Shown here one piece after another: positions 1 through 10,081 of a stretch of DNA of 64,000 nt. Origin of the DNA: Oikopleura dioica (taxonomy: Eukaryota; Chordata; Appendicularia; Copelata; Oikopleuridae); contig OU015569.1 in NCBI GenBank assembly GCA_907165135.1, forward strand, positions 5,270,001 to 5,334,000. Reading direction: 5' to 3'. The first letter of the stretch is position 1, and each line of letters begins with the position of its first letter. The translations under genes were made by a program, and so were the position numbers. Under the pieces are notes generated by a model, which worked only from the letters and a program-made list of their open reading frames with translations, ran no database searches and was not told the origin of the DNA.

Positions 1-626
1 AGACTGAATGAAGCCGGAATAGAAATATATTTTTTGTGATAAAAGTGTTCTTTCTATTCCTTAAACTTGAATGATTATCGGAAGAAAAACTAAAATTGCT
101 GTGGATATTTGGAGAACATAGTGTTTCCAATTAAATGAAGGTTCCGACCTTTGAGATGTCTTCTTAATTGGATAAACAAATAGAATGTATTTATTTCTAG
201 TGAGGAGACTCATTTTGTAGAGAAAACGCTTCCTGACGCCACAGTAGAACAGTAAGCAGTATTTGATGACTCTCTGGACTTTTGGATTATCCATAAAATT
301 CTCTTTAAAAATCAACGATTTAGACTGCAACGTCGAGCGCGGTTTTGTTCGGCTGAGTTTTGAAATTCAAGTGCCTTTTAGCCTAAGTGCCAAGTTTTGT
401 TTCGAACATTGCCGCAGTGAAGACGGACGATTTCTAGTTTGCATAAGAACGCGCTTGAGTGAGGATCTTTTTATTAGAGGAATATCGACAAGGGCAGGAT
501 TCTCTAACAGCAGTCAGATTCTGTACAGGAGTGACTTTCTGCGAGCTGAACTCTTTTTTGGCTTCGCGCGTCAAATCACGGAATATCATTATATAATTGG
601 TATGTGCAAGTGCGTCTTCGTTGATT
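1..626. other. no gene recognised (3' flank of PDE9-like gene)
   Basis: Open frames on both strands overlap each other and none shows a recognisable domain. The stretch lies just beyond the stop codon of the phosphodiesterase gene and probably holds its 3' untranslated region. Confidence 0.4.
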
Positions 627-2392
627 TCAAGGCTTTCCTTGAGTCTTGCTCCTTTTAGAGCTCTCGGCTGGACTCGTCCACTCCTCGATTCCCAGCTCGT
701 GTGCACTCTCTTCCAGTGGCCTCCAGAAGGTATCGCGAGTGCGCGGGAATGCGCGGAGCAAGACATTGAATAGAGGTAGCACGCAATTGCGATGAAAGTT
801 GAACTGCTGCTGCTCGCGAGGAATTTCAATTTCGCTTTGAGGAATATTGAGTGATGTTGCCAATTCCTGAACAATCAGTGAATTTCCGAAGAAAAACCGA
901 GAAATACCTTTTCCATGTTCATTTCTTGATAAAGTGAGTCCACGATTTTCTGAGCAATCGGTTTGGGGCGGACTTCGTTCGAGATGTCAGCGCATTTTAG
1001 AAAAAGCTTGAGGGTTTCGTCGGTGCTGAGCGAGTCTTTTTTGGAAGCAGAAGCAATGAATTCTGGCTGCTTGGCCATATCCGTGCAAAGGATTAAGTCT
1101 TTGATCCTTCTTAGCAGATTGCTCTTTCTTTAACAAAAATTAAATCTCACTTTCTTACAAATGTTTGGCCATACTTGTCCAGGACATTCGTGAAAATGTC
1201 GTTGTCGCGGTGGTGGAGAATCTTACACAGCGTTGAAAAATGGTGATGCTCCAGCGTGCCGGAATCCCCGTAGAGGATATACAGAGCGTCGCACGAGTTT
1301 TTGAGAAAGCTGTTCGCAACTCCTGGGTGGTCTCCCAGCGGGCTCACAAAAGCTCTACTCTCTATATTTTTTTAGAAATTCTTCATGAACCGCTTCCTAC
1401 GTCGTGGCAAATGGCGGCGAAGATGAGCACACCCCAGGAATCGAGGTCCAGGTGCAAGTCGGATTTGAGCAGCTCGAGCAGCGAATAGACGATTTGCGTC
1501 ACACAAAAGGCATGTCGAAAGTTGTGATAGGGATTGGCTGATAAGAACGGTTAGACCACGCTGGGCTAGACCAGAGCTTTGGTGAAGTGTTTTCAAGTAC
1601 TTCTTAGGAATTTTTACCTCGATAGTTGGACTTGACTGTGAGAAGGAAGTGTCCCAGCCGATCCGTGGAAATCTTCCAATGGCTTATGACGCCCGCAGTA
1701 TCGAGCATCTCTGTGATAACGGACACAAGACCATCTTCATCGTACGAGAAGATAGGAAACTCCACCGAGGTGAGCTCGTGACTGTGGCCGTTTGAGTTCT
1801 CCTCTTCCTAAAGGAACATTAGCTGTTTGAATGTGTTGAGCCCACTGATAAAAATTGAAATAATGATCAGTTTTTGGATCCGTCGAGAGAGCGAGAAAAT
1901 AAAGAAAGGCGATCTATCACTTCTTTGATCTGACCGTAAACACGATTTATCGCCTCTCGCTCTTTTCAGATCTGTTAAGCTCTCTTTCTTCTTTCGATGG
2001 GAGTGCATTCTACAGACATTTAAAGTTAGACTTTCATTAAATTATACACCTAAATAAGGACCTTCTCTCTATTCTAACATTTTCTAGTCATCTTCTAAGC
2101 TACAGAAAGAAGCAATTAGACCGAAAAAAGACAAGAGCCAAAATGTGCCTTGTCATCGTTATTTCTAGCTTGACGAGCGATTTAATTATAATAATCACAC
2201 CTCTTTGGTCGATTTACTTCCGGGCAGTAGTGGCGGCTCTGTGGCGTCTTCCTGCCGGCCCATTCCTCCCGGATGGGGTCTCTTGAGAGTTCCTTTCTTT
2301 TGTTGTTTGGTAGATCGATTTCCTTGTGGCGAGGGCGATGATGCGGGGCGAAAATCAATTCTTCCCAATTTAGCCGATTCAACTCTGAACAA
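627..2392 (-). CDS. PDE9A: PDE9-like cyclic nucleotide phosphodiesterase (5' end unresolved)
   Basis: This encodes a class I 3',5'-cyclic nucleotide phosphodiesterase; the PDE9 family hydrolyses cGMP. Exons read from high to low coordinate. The one ending at 2201 is followed by about 1617-1811 (WKISTDRLGHFLL), then 1372-1530 with the metal site NPYHNFRHAFCVTQ and AAICHD. Next come the exon starting DHPGVANSF (about 1147-1340), the exon with LFLKCADISNEVRP (875-1130), and the last exon from 863 (ELATSLNIPQ) to a stop at 627-629. The HNFRH, HD and late Asp metal ligands are all present, so the enzyme should be active. The spacing and the NYRxNPxHNFRH context fit PDE9 better than PDE8 or PDE1. 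The exon at 2201-2392 joins in phase (STKE/EEEN), but the first exon and start codon were not found. The HD/DHPG junction is not cleanly resolved. Confidence 0.85.
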
Positions 2393-4641
2393 TGCGCCAA
2401 TTAGTTAGACTTGGATTTCAATTCAAAAAAATTTAAAAGTCTGTGAAGTGCTTCGTGCTCTATGTGTTTCGCGCAGGTGCAGCCTGGTGCAGACTCTGTC
2501 TCTGCGATTTCAAAGCGATTCGACTCCCAAACTTGGCCTGGCTCTCGTGAACCGCGGGTCTGCCTCAAGTGATGAAATTCAATAAGCTAACAACTTTAAT
2601 GATGAATGGAACTTACTCTCATCCTCCTCCTTTCCCGATTCCGAACGACCTTTTCCAACACAATTATTATATAAATCTCTAAGAAATAAATGTTAATATT
2701 TCTCAGCAATCAGAATAATTTTTTTGGCCGATGTTCCTACTTTAACTTCATTACTTCTTTATATTACAGTTTTATGCGGCTGTCCGTACTCGATCTCTAC
2801 AATAGTAAAACGAGCAAATCTTCCGCGTGGTCGCTTTCGACTTCTTCAAAAAATCGATTCTGAAACGTCACTTTCTCTTTTTTAGATTGCTCAATCTTTA
2901 TGTTTAAAATACCTCTCAGTATATATTAAAAGCAAAGATAGAGCTAATTGTGCGAGAGAAAGAGAGAGTATTCTGACGCCTAATCATAATTGTAGATATG
3001 GGATTGAAGTAACTGTAACTTGCGACAAAGAAATTCGAGGTAGGACTTGACGCTGGCGTGGACTTGGTTTTGGCTAACCTGGCAACGACTCGCCTAGGGC
3101 AAGGTCTTCTCCGTCCGTCAACCGAAGCAATAACTGGCAGTGACATTTCTCTGTCTCTCCAGCGATGAATAATTCAGCAGTAGAAGAACAGTAGCCCGCG
3201 CGGCGGCAACTTGGCTACAGAAAAAACGTCACTTACACGCTCTGGCTCTAACTCCAGCCGTAAAAATTAGTGAGCTGGCCATTTGCACGGTCACAGCACG
3301 TTATTTATAGTGAGCGAGTGATACTCCTGCAAATTTTTTCCACTTTCAATTTTCCCCAGGAAGAAATCAACGTCAGCCCAGTCGGGCAAGCGTCATCGCT
3401 GGCCGTCATGGAAAAGGCTAATTTGGGAGCTAGAGTCAAGCCCGAGCCAAGCCATTCCAGCGCTATCGTTATTCTCTGCCCATTTTATAATTAAGTTTTA
3501 TAAGTAAATAGCCGCATGCAGCTCGCCAGAAGTATGAGATTTTCAAAAGCACTCACTGATTCTAAAAAAGTCTTAAAAATTGTTGTTATATATATATAAA
3601 CGGAGCGAATATAAAATGAAATTTCCAAATATTAAAATATTATAAATCCTCTTATAGGTAGGCCTCGATGTATCTTTAATAAAAGCGAGCGTTTATGATC
3701 AGCTTCCTATTTTTTGTCTGAGCCTTTTGTTTGACGAAGCTGCCGTTTTCTTGACTTTCAGTTGATTCTTATTCTTCTAGCTATCTCTAGTTATTTTTTG
3801 AGGTCTCTGAGCGAGGTGTCTGATTTTTAATGAATAGAAGGGGGGTCAACTTCCTCCGTGATTTTAGTAACTTGGTGATAGTAAACGGAGCCAGGCGAGT
3901 AGTATTCAAAAGGGCAGAAAGAGCTAAGTCGCGAGCTCCGTAGGGGCCACCTATGCTGTTCAGGCCAATTGGTCACTCCAATTTTAGCAGATTAGGTAAA
4001 TGTGACTCAGTTACCCCAGTGTGCCGCCCAGCGAGTCACAACTCATCCCAGCTCACTTCTCTTACTCACGTGCTTCACGCAATACTGGAATTTGGTAAAG
4101 TTACCTGTTCGACTGCATAGTTCGTTTGAGATTCTCTTGATCAGGAAAACTGCTTGTGGGGAATGGAGATTTGCGAATTATATAGTCCACCGCGGAGCCG
4201 ATAGCTCGATTTATTATATTTATTAATCCTCTGATGTGTCAGATGCTAGCCGATAAAAACTGTCCCCGCTCTTCTCATGAACCTGTTAATTAAAACTGTA
4301 TGCTGGACATTGGCCATCGAACTGCCAAATCTAGCGCCTCTTACTTTCAATAATAACGAATTTACTTTGTTACGTGTATATTTATGTAGACTCCTTGTGT
4401 TTGCATTTAATCTTGAGCTTTTTTCATCAAGACTAACTTGAATAACAAAACTACAGGTAAGCATAGAGATTCTTCAAATTCTGACGTCCGTAACTTTCGC
4501 GTAAAATTCTAAATGAAACTCAAAAAAATTAATCTTCAGCCACGAATATGTTTTATTTACATTAAAAATATAAGTTCGGCTGCGTGTTACAGTTTTTTTA
4601 TAAATGACTTCAGAAAATTAAAAAAGTATAAGATGCCAAGT
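2393..4641. other. upstream region of PDE9-like gene and 3' flank of TSP1 gene
   Basis: No gene could be closed here. Minus-strand open pieces at about 2420-2600 and 2916-3146 (the latter beginning MSLPVIASVDG) could be upstream exons of the phosphodiesterase, but neither has a diagnostic motif. A short TA repeat lies near 3587-3600. Confidence 0.35.
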
Positions 4642-6147
4642 TTAGCAACTGGAGCATGGCTTCGCCACACATCCGCAACAACCGCAGAGAAAGCATATTA
4701 AGATCCAAATGACTGAGAGCACGAGCAGCGATAGTACCACAGCGATAGCTGCTATCGAGCCAGTCGCTACGGTAGAAAAATGCGTCAAATTTCATAAAGA
4801 ATTATTCTGTACTCACCCAGGTCGCAGTTTCCGGTGGATTCATTGAGAACCTGGCCAAATGGACACGAATCACTTGAAGAGCTGTTTGTCTGAATTCATA
4901 TTTTATTAGATACAGTAAATACCGCTGGTCTGGGACGGTCCTAATTCACGAAAGCGTCCCAAACCAGCAGGATTTTCGCTTTCGACTCTCGGGCGCCACT
5001 TTCGCTTTCCGGGTAAAGCGGTCAGTTTAAAAACACTCGCCGTGGGCGCTTGCCTTTGATCCTTATTTTGCCCGACCGTCCCAAACTAGCACGATTTTTG
5101 AGCGTCCCAAACCAGCGGTATTTACTGTAGTTGACGGAAAAATCACTTCAGGTGAGGCCTAGAGTTTATAAAAGTCTTTAACTTTAGGAATTTTGTGATT
5201 TGAGATTTTGTATAAGAAATTATGCATACGGTTGCTGCTGTTGTCGTCGATTTTGTTGTCGTTGTCGACGTGGTTGTTATTATTCTTGTTGTTGTGGTGG
5301 TGACTTTATTTGTTGTCGTTGTTGAGACTTGTCGTGGAGTTGTGTCTGCTGTGTCAAAGAACCCAGATTCAACATTATTATTGTCGGTATTAAAATTGAG
5401 GCTGATCGTTGAAAAATCAGTCTTTGTTGTTGGAGCTTGAGTGCTCGTTGTTGTCGGATTGCCGTCGTCGTTCTCGCACTGTGTTTGCCCTGTACATTGA
5501 CGGCATCGTTCTCGTTGATTTGCTTGGCAACTTGAATCGCTGCAGGTACTCCATTCCTGCCATTCTTGGCATGTTTCTACAGGAAATGAACAAGGTGGGT
5601 TGCATTGTTTTGATTCTTGAGCTTGGCCTGAGCATCCGTCTTCCCCAGGCACGCCATTTTGACAGACTCGTTGTCTTATCTGACTTCCCAGTCCACAGCT
5701 TACGGAGCAAGTGCTCCATGTGGACCAGGTCGCCCATGAACGATAAGGCACGCAGTCCCAATCATTACTTCCTCTTACGCGTTAGAACATCATTTTCAAA
5801 GTTTGGAAGGAAAATTTAGTCAAGGAAACGCTTTCCTGAAGCAAAAATCGATTCCTCGCAATAATTTGATAATGGGCAACCGGTCAATGTCTGCGAATTA
5901 ATCTCATGTCTACAGGATGTTTCGTCATCTACAAATGCACAGTTATCATCTCTTAAATTTTACGATTTATAAGAGGAATTCTTCATTCTTGCGGTTAACT
6001 CAACTTACTTTTTTCGCACTGCAGTTGGTACTTCAAAACATTATCCTCTCTTAAAGTATGGCATACTTCTCCCGCAACGCATGCCGAGCAACTATCAATA
6101 ATACTTTGTTGTGCATTTGTAGCTGTTAGAAAAATAAAGAAAAACAT
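4642..6147 (-). CDS. secreted-type I membrane protein with thrombospondin type-1 repeats
   Basis: Five exons join in phase: 6147-6009, 5949-5830, 5771-5230, 4889-4817 and 4766-4642, giving 332 residues. The start at 6147 opens with a hydrophobic signal peptide (MFFFIFLTATNA). A Cys-containing module follows, then a full TSP1 repeat (WSTWSTCSVSCG, with the C-x-x-C pattern) and a second, shorter one (EWQEWSTCSDSSC). A long Thr-rich, mucin-like stalk comes next, then a Cys pair (CPFGQVLNESTGNC). One transmembrane helix (AIAVVLSLLVLSVIWILICF) and a very short cysteine-rich tail ending KPCSSC complete the protein. The layout suggests a cell-surface adhesion or matrix-binding protein with a palmitoylated tail; that role is inferred. 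I do not recognise an orthologue. The fourth intron carries a MITE. The second donor could be GT at 5829 or, six bases earlier, GA; GT was preferred. Confidence 0.85.
4913..5127. mobile_element. Tc1/mariner-like MITE (215 bp)
   Basis: The ends are 25-bp inverted repeats starting CAGTAAATACCGCTGG, with one mismatch between left (4913-4937) and right (5103-5127). The element is flanked by TA on each side (4911-4912 and 5128-5129), the target choice of Tc1/mariner elements. There is no open frame, so it is non-autonomous. It sits in the fourth intron of the thrombospondin-repeat gene; without it that intron would be about 123 nt. Confidence 0.85.
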
Positions 6148-6671
6148 ATTTCGAAGAACTAAGAATAATAGAAAATAGACGAACCTGTTTTACGTTTTGA
6201 TGATTCTACAAAGCTTATTTTCCCAGATCATAAAAGACAGGTCGGGGGAAACGTTTTTACGGGCTCATAATGTTAGTTAATTACTCGCATTCATCAGCCG
6301 CAAGTTACTTAAGGACTCTTAGGAGGAGTATTACTAATACCGTATGTCATAGAATTTGCAATTCAGGAATATTTTTTTAAGTGTTTATGATTTTAATAAA
6401 AGAAGACGTGCAAGCCGCAGTGAACAGAAAAACGCGTGTGTGTTTTTCGAATAAACCTCGAAATTGAGCTCTAGAGTGCTTTTGTGAGAGACGTAGCTGT
6501 TTTCTTTCTGAATTATAGACCCGCACGAGGGATCAAGATGAACGAATTCAGAATAAATGAGATACAGTTGTCTTTGCTTTGTTCTTTTTCTTTTCGCACT
6601 CTGACATGGATCTACCGCGCGATTAACCACATCCCCGTGCCTTTTTTCTCGAACACTTCGTACGAAAAACG
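6148..6671. other. intergenic; nothing clear
   Basis: Upstream of the TSP1 gene on one side and of the small membrane-protein gene on the other. Overlapping open frames near 6484-6675 could include 5' exons of the latter, but no splice pattern was convincing. Confidence 0.3.
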
Positions 6672-7181
6672 ATGATCCTCATTCCTGGAAAGAGAGAAAT
6701 CATGGGCCTCATTCAAAACGAACACAAATTGAAGGGTCAAGCAAAACTTATACAGGGCGGTATTCAAAAGTCTTTTGACAAGTTTCTAACGTTAAAGGAT
6801 CGCCAAATTCGTTGGTATTTTTTCCAGAATTCTTTTGCATACGCCTGTTCGGAGCATTACCCAGACGATCTTCCGTCTTATCTTGACCCGAGATGGAAAG
6901 ATGATAGGCAACAGGGAGCGAAAATATACTTGAATCTAAATCGAAGCTCAGAATATTTGTAAGAAAGCGTAAACCTGAGCTTCTTTCAGTCTCTTCTTCT
7001 TTATGATGCCGCTTATTCCCGTAAGTAAATTTGAAAAGCGCAAGAAATGATTTCTACTCAGATGGTGATAATCATATGCATGCTGTGCAGGTTCAACTGG
7101 GAAGCACGGAGACAAAGCAAACTGGCAGAGTCGGGCGTCGTCGAGGTAAACGAGCTCGCAGCCAGTGAGAACGATATCTAA
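6672..7181 (+). CDS. small single-pass membrane protein, unidentified (5' end uncertain)
   Basis: Three exons connect in phase: 6672-6958, 6990-7020 and 7062-7181, with GT-AG introns of 31 and 41 nt. The joined frame runs from an acidic, tyrosine-containing stretch (SEHYPDDLPSYLDPRWKDD) into a hydrophobic helix (LFFFMMPLIPMVIIICMLC) made by the tiny second exon. A charged tail follows, starting RFNWEARRQSK and ending SENDI. The phase agreement and the helix spanning two introns are the evidence that this is a gene. The first ATG in frame is at 6672, but further 5' exons are likely because no signal peptide is seen. I do not recognise the family. Confidence 0.6.
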
Positions 7182-7447
7182 GGTCATCACCAATAACGGC
7201 ACGAAGGTTTCCGTTGCTGATGTCTGACTTTTTATACAATGCCCTGCGTGCGTTCTTCCTCAGCTACCGCTTTCTTGAATTATTAATAAAACAAAAACTC
7301 TTCGCTGATTTCTTGTAGCTACTTTGGAAAAGAAGATACTCTTCTAAATCACTTTTTAGAAGATTTTTCTCGGATATTTTTTTGATTATTGAAATTTTTC
7401 TTTGTGCCATTTTTTTTTAATTCTCTCTCAGTTTTCCATAAGTCGGT

Positions 7448-8308
7448 CTATGATGGTTTAGCTGGAGAGTTCTGAACTTCGTTGATCATCATGGAAACCA
7501 TCTTATCGCATAGCTTTGCGATAGGGTTCAGTTTCACCATCTAAAAAATTCTATTTTCAAGAAACGAAAAGTCGTAAATTCAAAAAGAGTAAAACTATAA
7601 GTAAAAATTTCGTGCGAATCCTGCATAATGCAATTTGCAAGAATTAAAATATAAAGGAAATTACCATATATAAAAATTCTCTACAAACCTGGGAAGCTGC
7701 GAACTCAGAACCAAGTGCAGCAGCCTTTTCGAAGTCAGCAAGCGCTCCTTTCTCGTCGAGCTTGAGTTGTTTTAACAGCGCTCGTTGAAGAAATGCCTGG
7801 CAAGCGACGCTCCCTTTTCCTTGGCTGAGCTCTATTGCTTTGTCGAGCGAGCGGAAGGCGAGTTGGTCCTTCTTCAGAAGGCGGTAAGCCTGCGCAGTAT
7901 CGTTGAAAGCTCCGGGATGGACTGGCAGCAGTTCTGTACGTTTAATTGAATTAATGAGGGGCACATGATTAACGCACCTTTTGCGCGCTCAAAAACAACG
8001 AGCGCATCCGCCGCCACCGCCGAAATTTGAGAATCGTCCATGCCCACCGCGAAATTGATGGCTTCTATCTTCCGAATCCCCTCAACCAGAAGATTTTTGT
8101 AAGTTCTCAGCTCGTCAGCATCAAACTGGGACTCAAACTGTAACAAGGTTCGCTTGGCCTCGGCTCGTTGCGCCGCACGAGACTTGATTGCGTCGAACGG
8201 CTATCAATTGAAATCAAGGAAGAGAAAACTCAAAACTCAAACCTGAGACGGGTCCAACAAGAGGGAGAGCACGTTTTGGTCTCCTTCTGAAATTTCTTTC
8301 CTCGTCAT
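7448..8308 (-). CDS. TTC36: TTC36 tetratricopeptide-repeat protein
   Basis: Start at 8308 (MTRKEISEGDQNVLSLLLDP), stop at 7448-7450. Exons: first exon ending SQ, then PFDAIKSRAAQ... to the RAK at about 7980, then ELLPVHPGAFND... to FAASQ at about 7690, and a last exon starting MVKLNPIAKLCDKM at about 7541. The TPR helices include AYRLLKKDQLAFRSLDKAIE and the next helix pair to GALADFEKAAALGS. The order of these repeats and the C-terminal LNPIAKLCDKMVSMM segment match TTC36 of other animals, a small TPR protein reported to act as a chaperone-type adaptor. All introns are GT-AG and 40-70 nt, except one of about 140 nt. Confidence 0.9.
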
Positions 8309-10077
8309 TTCTCAATTGTCTCTTTTATTTATTTTGATGAATTTTACGAAAGCCTTGGGCGTGTCAAACCAAGCCTTGGCAATCATTAATTACGATTAGA
8401 TTATACATGAGTCATACTTTTGATCAAACTTGTGTCAATCAAAGAATTTTAAATATTACATCTTGAAAATCAGACATTCATCCTCCTATGAAGTTAAAAA
8501 AATAGGTCATATCGGTAAATACGCACACCGGTACCATTGAGCTTCGCGGATTAAGAGTGTTTTGGTTTTGTTTGCTCGGGTGGGCAAAGATAATTAATTT
8601 CGAAAAATTAAAACACAATTGAAATTAAAATAACCGAATTAGCGCTAAAAAGGCCGGATCAGAAGACAATGGGCGACGCGATGCTCCGTTGGAACTCATA
8701 AGGCCGAGGCTATTAAAAGCCATTCACAATCACTGAAAAGATCGTGGCAAGCTTGATTGGGGAGATTCGAATTAATGGCGGAAATTATACCGCACTCGGC
8801 TCTGATGCGTAATAACGTTGGTGGTGCGCGGTGGAGTTTGCGCAGTGAATTTGTCCAGGTGCAGCCGCCGCGTTAATTCGTTTTAACTCTCCCTATTCCG
8901 TCCAGACTGATGATTGTCGCTTAATTTGATTGCGGGCGCAGCGCAAGACACCTCCAATCGTGCAAATATAATATATTATAATGGGATAGATTAATAATTA
9001 CCAACAGCTGCGTGTCTTTTTAATCTCCGAAGCCAAGCGGACAAAAACCAGAATTCCCAGGCCCGACATTTTTGAATTTTAATATTAAAAAAGTTAAATT
9101 CTAGTCAAAATTAAAAAAAAGTTGCCCGACGTAATTCTTCAGTTAATAAGCTCGATAAATGTTATAAATAAAAAGATAGCCTCAAAGAATATTTTTGATG
9201 AAAGAATATTGCACAAGAAGCTCTTTTTAGAGTCTAAAATTTAGACTGATAATTAGCAACAAAAAAAACGCACCCTGAAAGTTGGTATAATTTTGCGGGA
9301 ATAATTGAATGTTATCAATCGGCTTTGCGAAACAAAAATTATTTAATTTTGCAAATAATTGTTTTCTCAGCTCTTCCTGTGCCCTGCACTGTACCCACGT
9401 GCCGGACGGGAGAATAAAGCGTATGTTTGGTGCTTGCCACGGGTTATTAATTCTCTAAGCGCTGCTCAGCCTTGCGGGAGTACTGCTTTGCTTCTCGGCC
9501 GATTGATGTTGCTGTACTGCGGTCGGAAAGGGTAATTAGTCGTCCGTAGAATGTGCAATTAAGGGATAATTAGTACTTTCTTCCGGCGCAGCCACTTCAA
9601 CTTCTACTTTCGATACACGTGTCATTCATTCAACAGATAACAACTCAGCAGCTCCGGAAAACTCCAAATATCTGAAGGGTGTCAATACCGGAAGTCTCAA
9701 ATCATTTTGGAGAAAGTGGTTTCGCCTATAAACGAGTTACCTGTTCAATTTGAAGTTCGTCGTTTTAGATGAAGAGTGTAATCAGTGCCTGGTGGAATGT
9801 TGTGGATACCATTGGCTAAAGAGTCGGACTGGCTTGATGTTGATTTCCGGCGCTAATTGGGGAGGATTTGGCGGCGCGGTGGTCTCGGGCGCCCTCTTAT
9901 TCCTCCGCGCGCGCCACAAAATTCTTCGTTTTCGAAAAAATGAAAAAAATTAAAAATGACCGTGGTAGTAGCTCGTTAACGATCCAGTGATAAAGGATCT
10001 TATCACTGCTCCAGAGATATACATTCAGTCAGAGAGACAGAAAGAGAGACAGAGCGCGCCAGTCCCATGGGGGAAGG
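8309..10077. other. intergenic region between divergent TTC36 and ZFHX
   Basis: About 1.8 kb of AT-rich sequence without a convincing coding exon. It is the shared upstream region of TTC36 (-) and ZFHX (+) and so is where cis-regulatory elements of the homeodomain gene would be expected. Many ATTA/TAAT homeodomain-type core sites are visible, but in sequence this AT-rich they are not significant alone. Confidence 0.4.
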
Positions 10078-10081
10078 ATGA
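10067..10081 (+). promoter_or_regulatory. five-codon upstream ORF overlapping the ZFHX start
   Basis: An ATG at 10067 opens a frame (Met-Gly-Glu-Gly-stop) whose TGA at 10079-10081 overlaps the ZFHX ATG at 10078. Such an overlap would favour translational control by re-initiation if the transcript leader includes 10067. A trans-spliced leader joined downstream of it would remove it. Confidence 0.4.

Noticed and set aside
8309-10077. Clusters of TAAT/ATTA homeodomain core sites upstream of ZFHX
   Set aside because: Expected by chance in sequence this AT-rich; no larger conserved arrangement could be seen.
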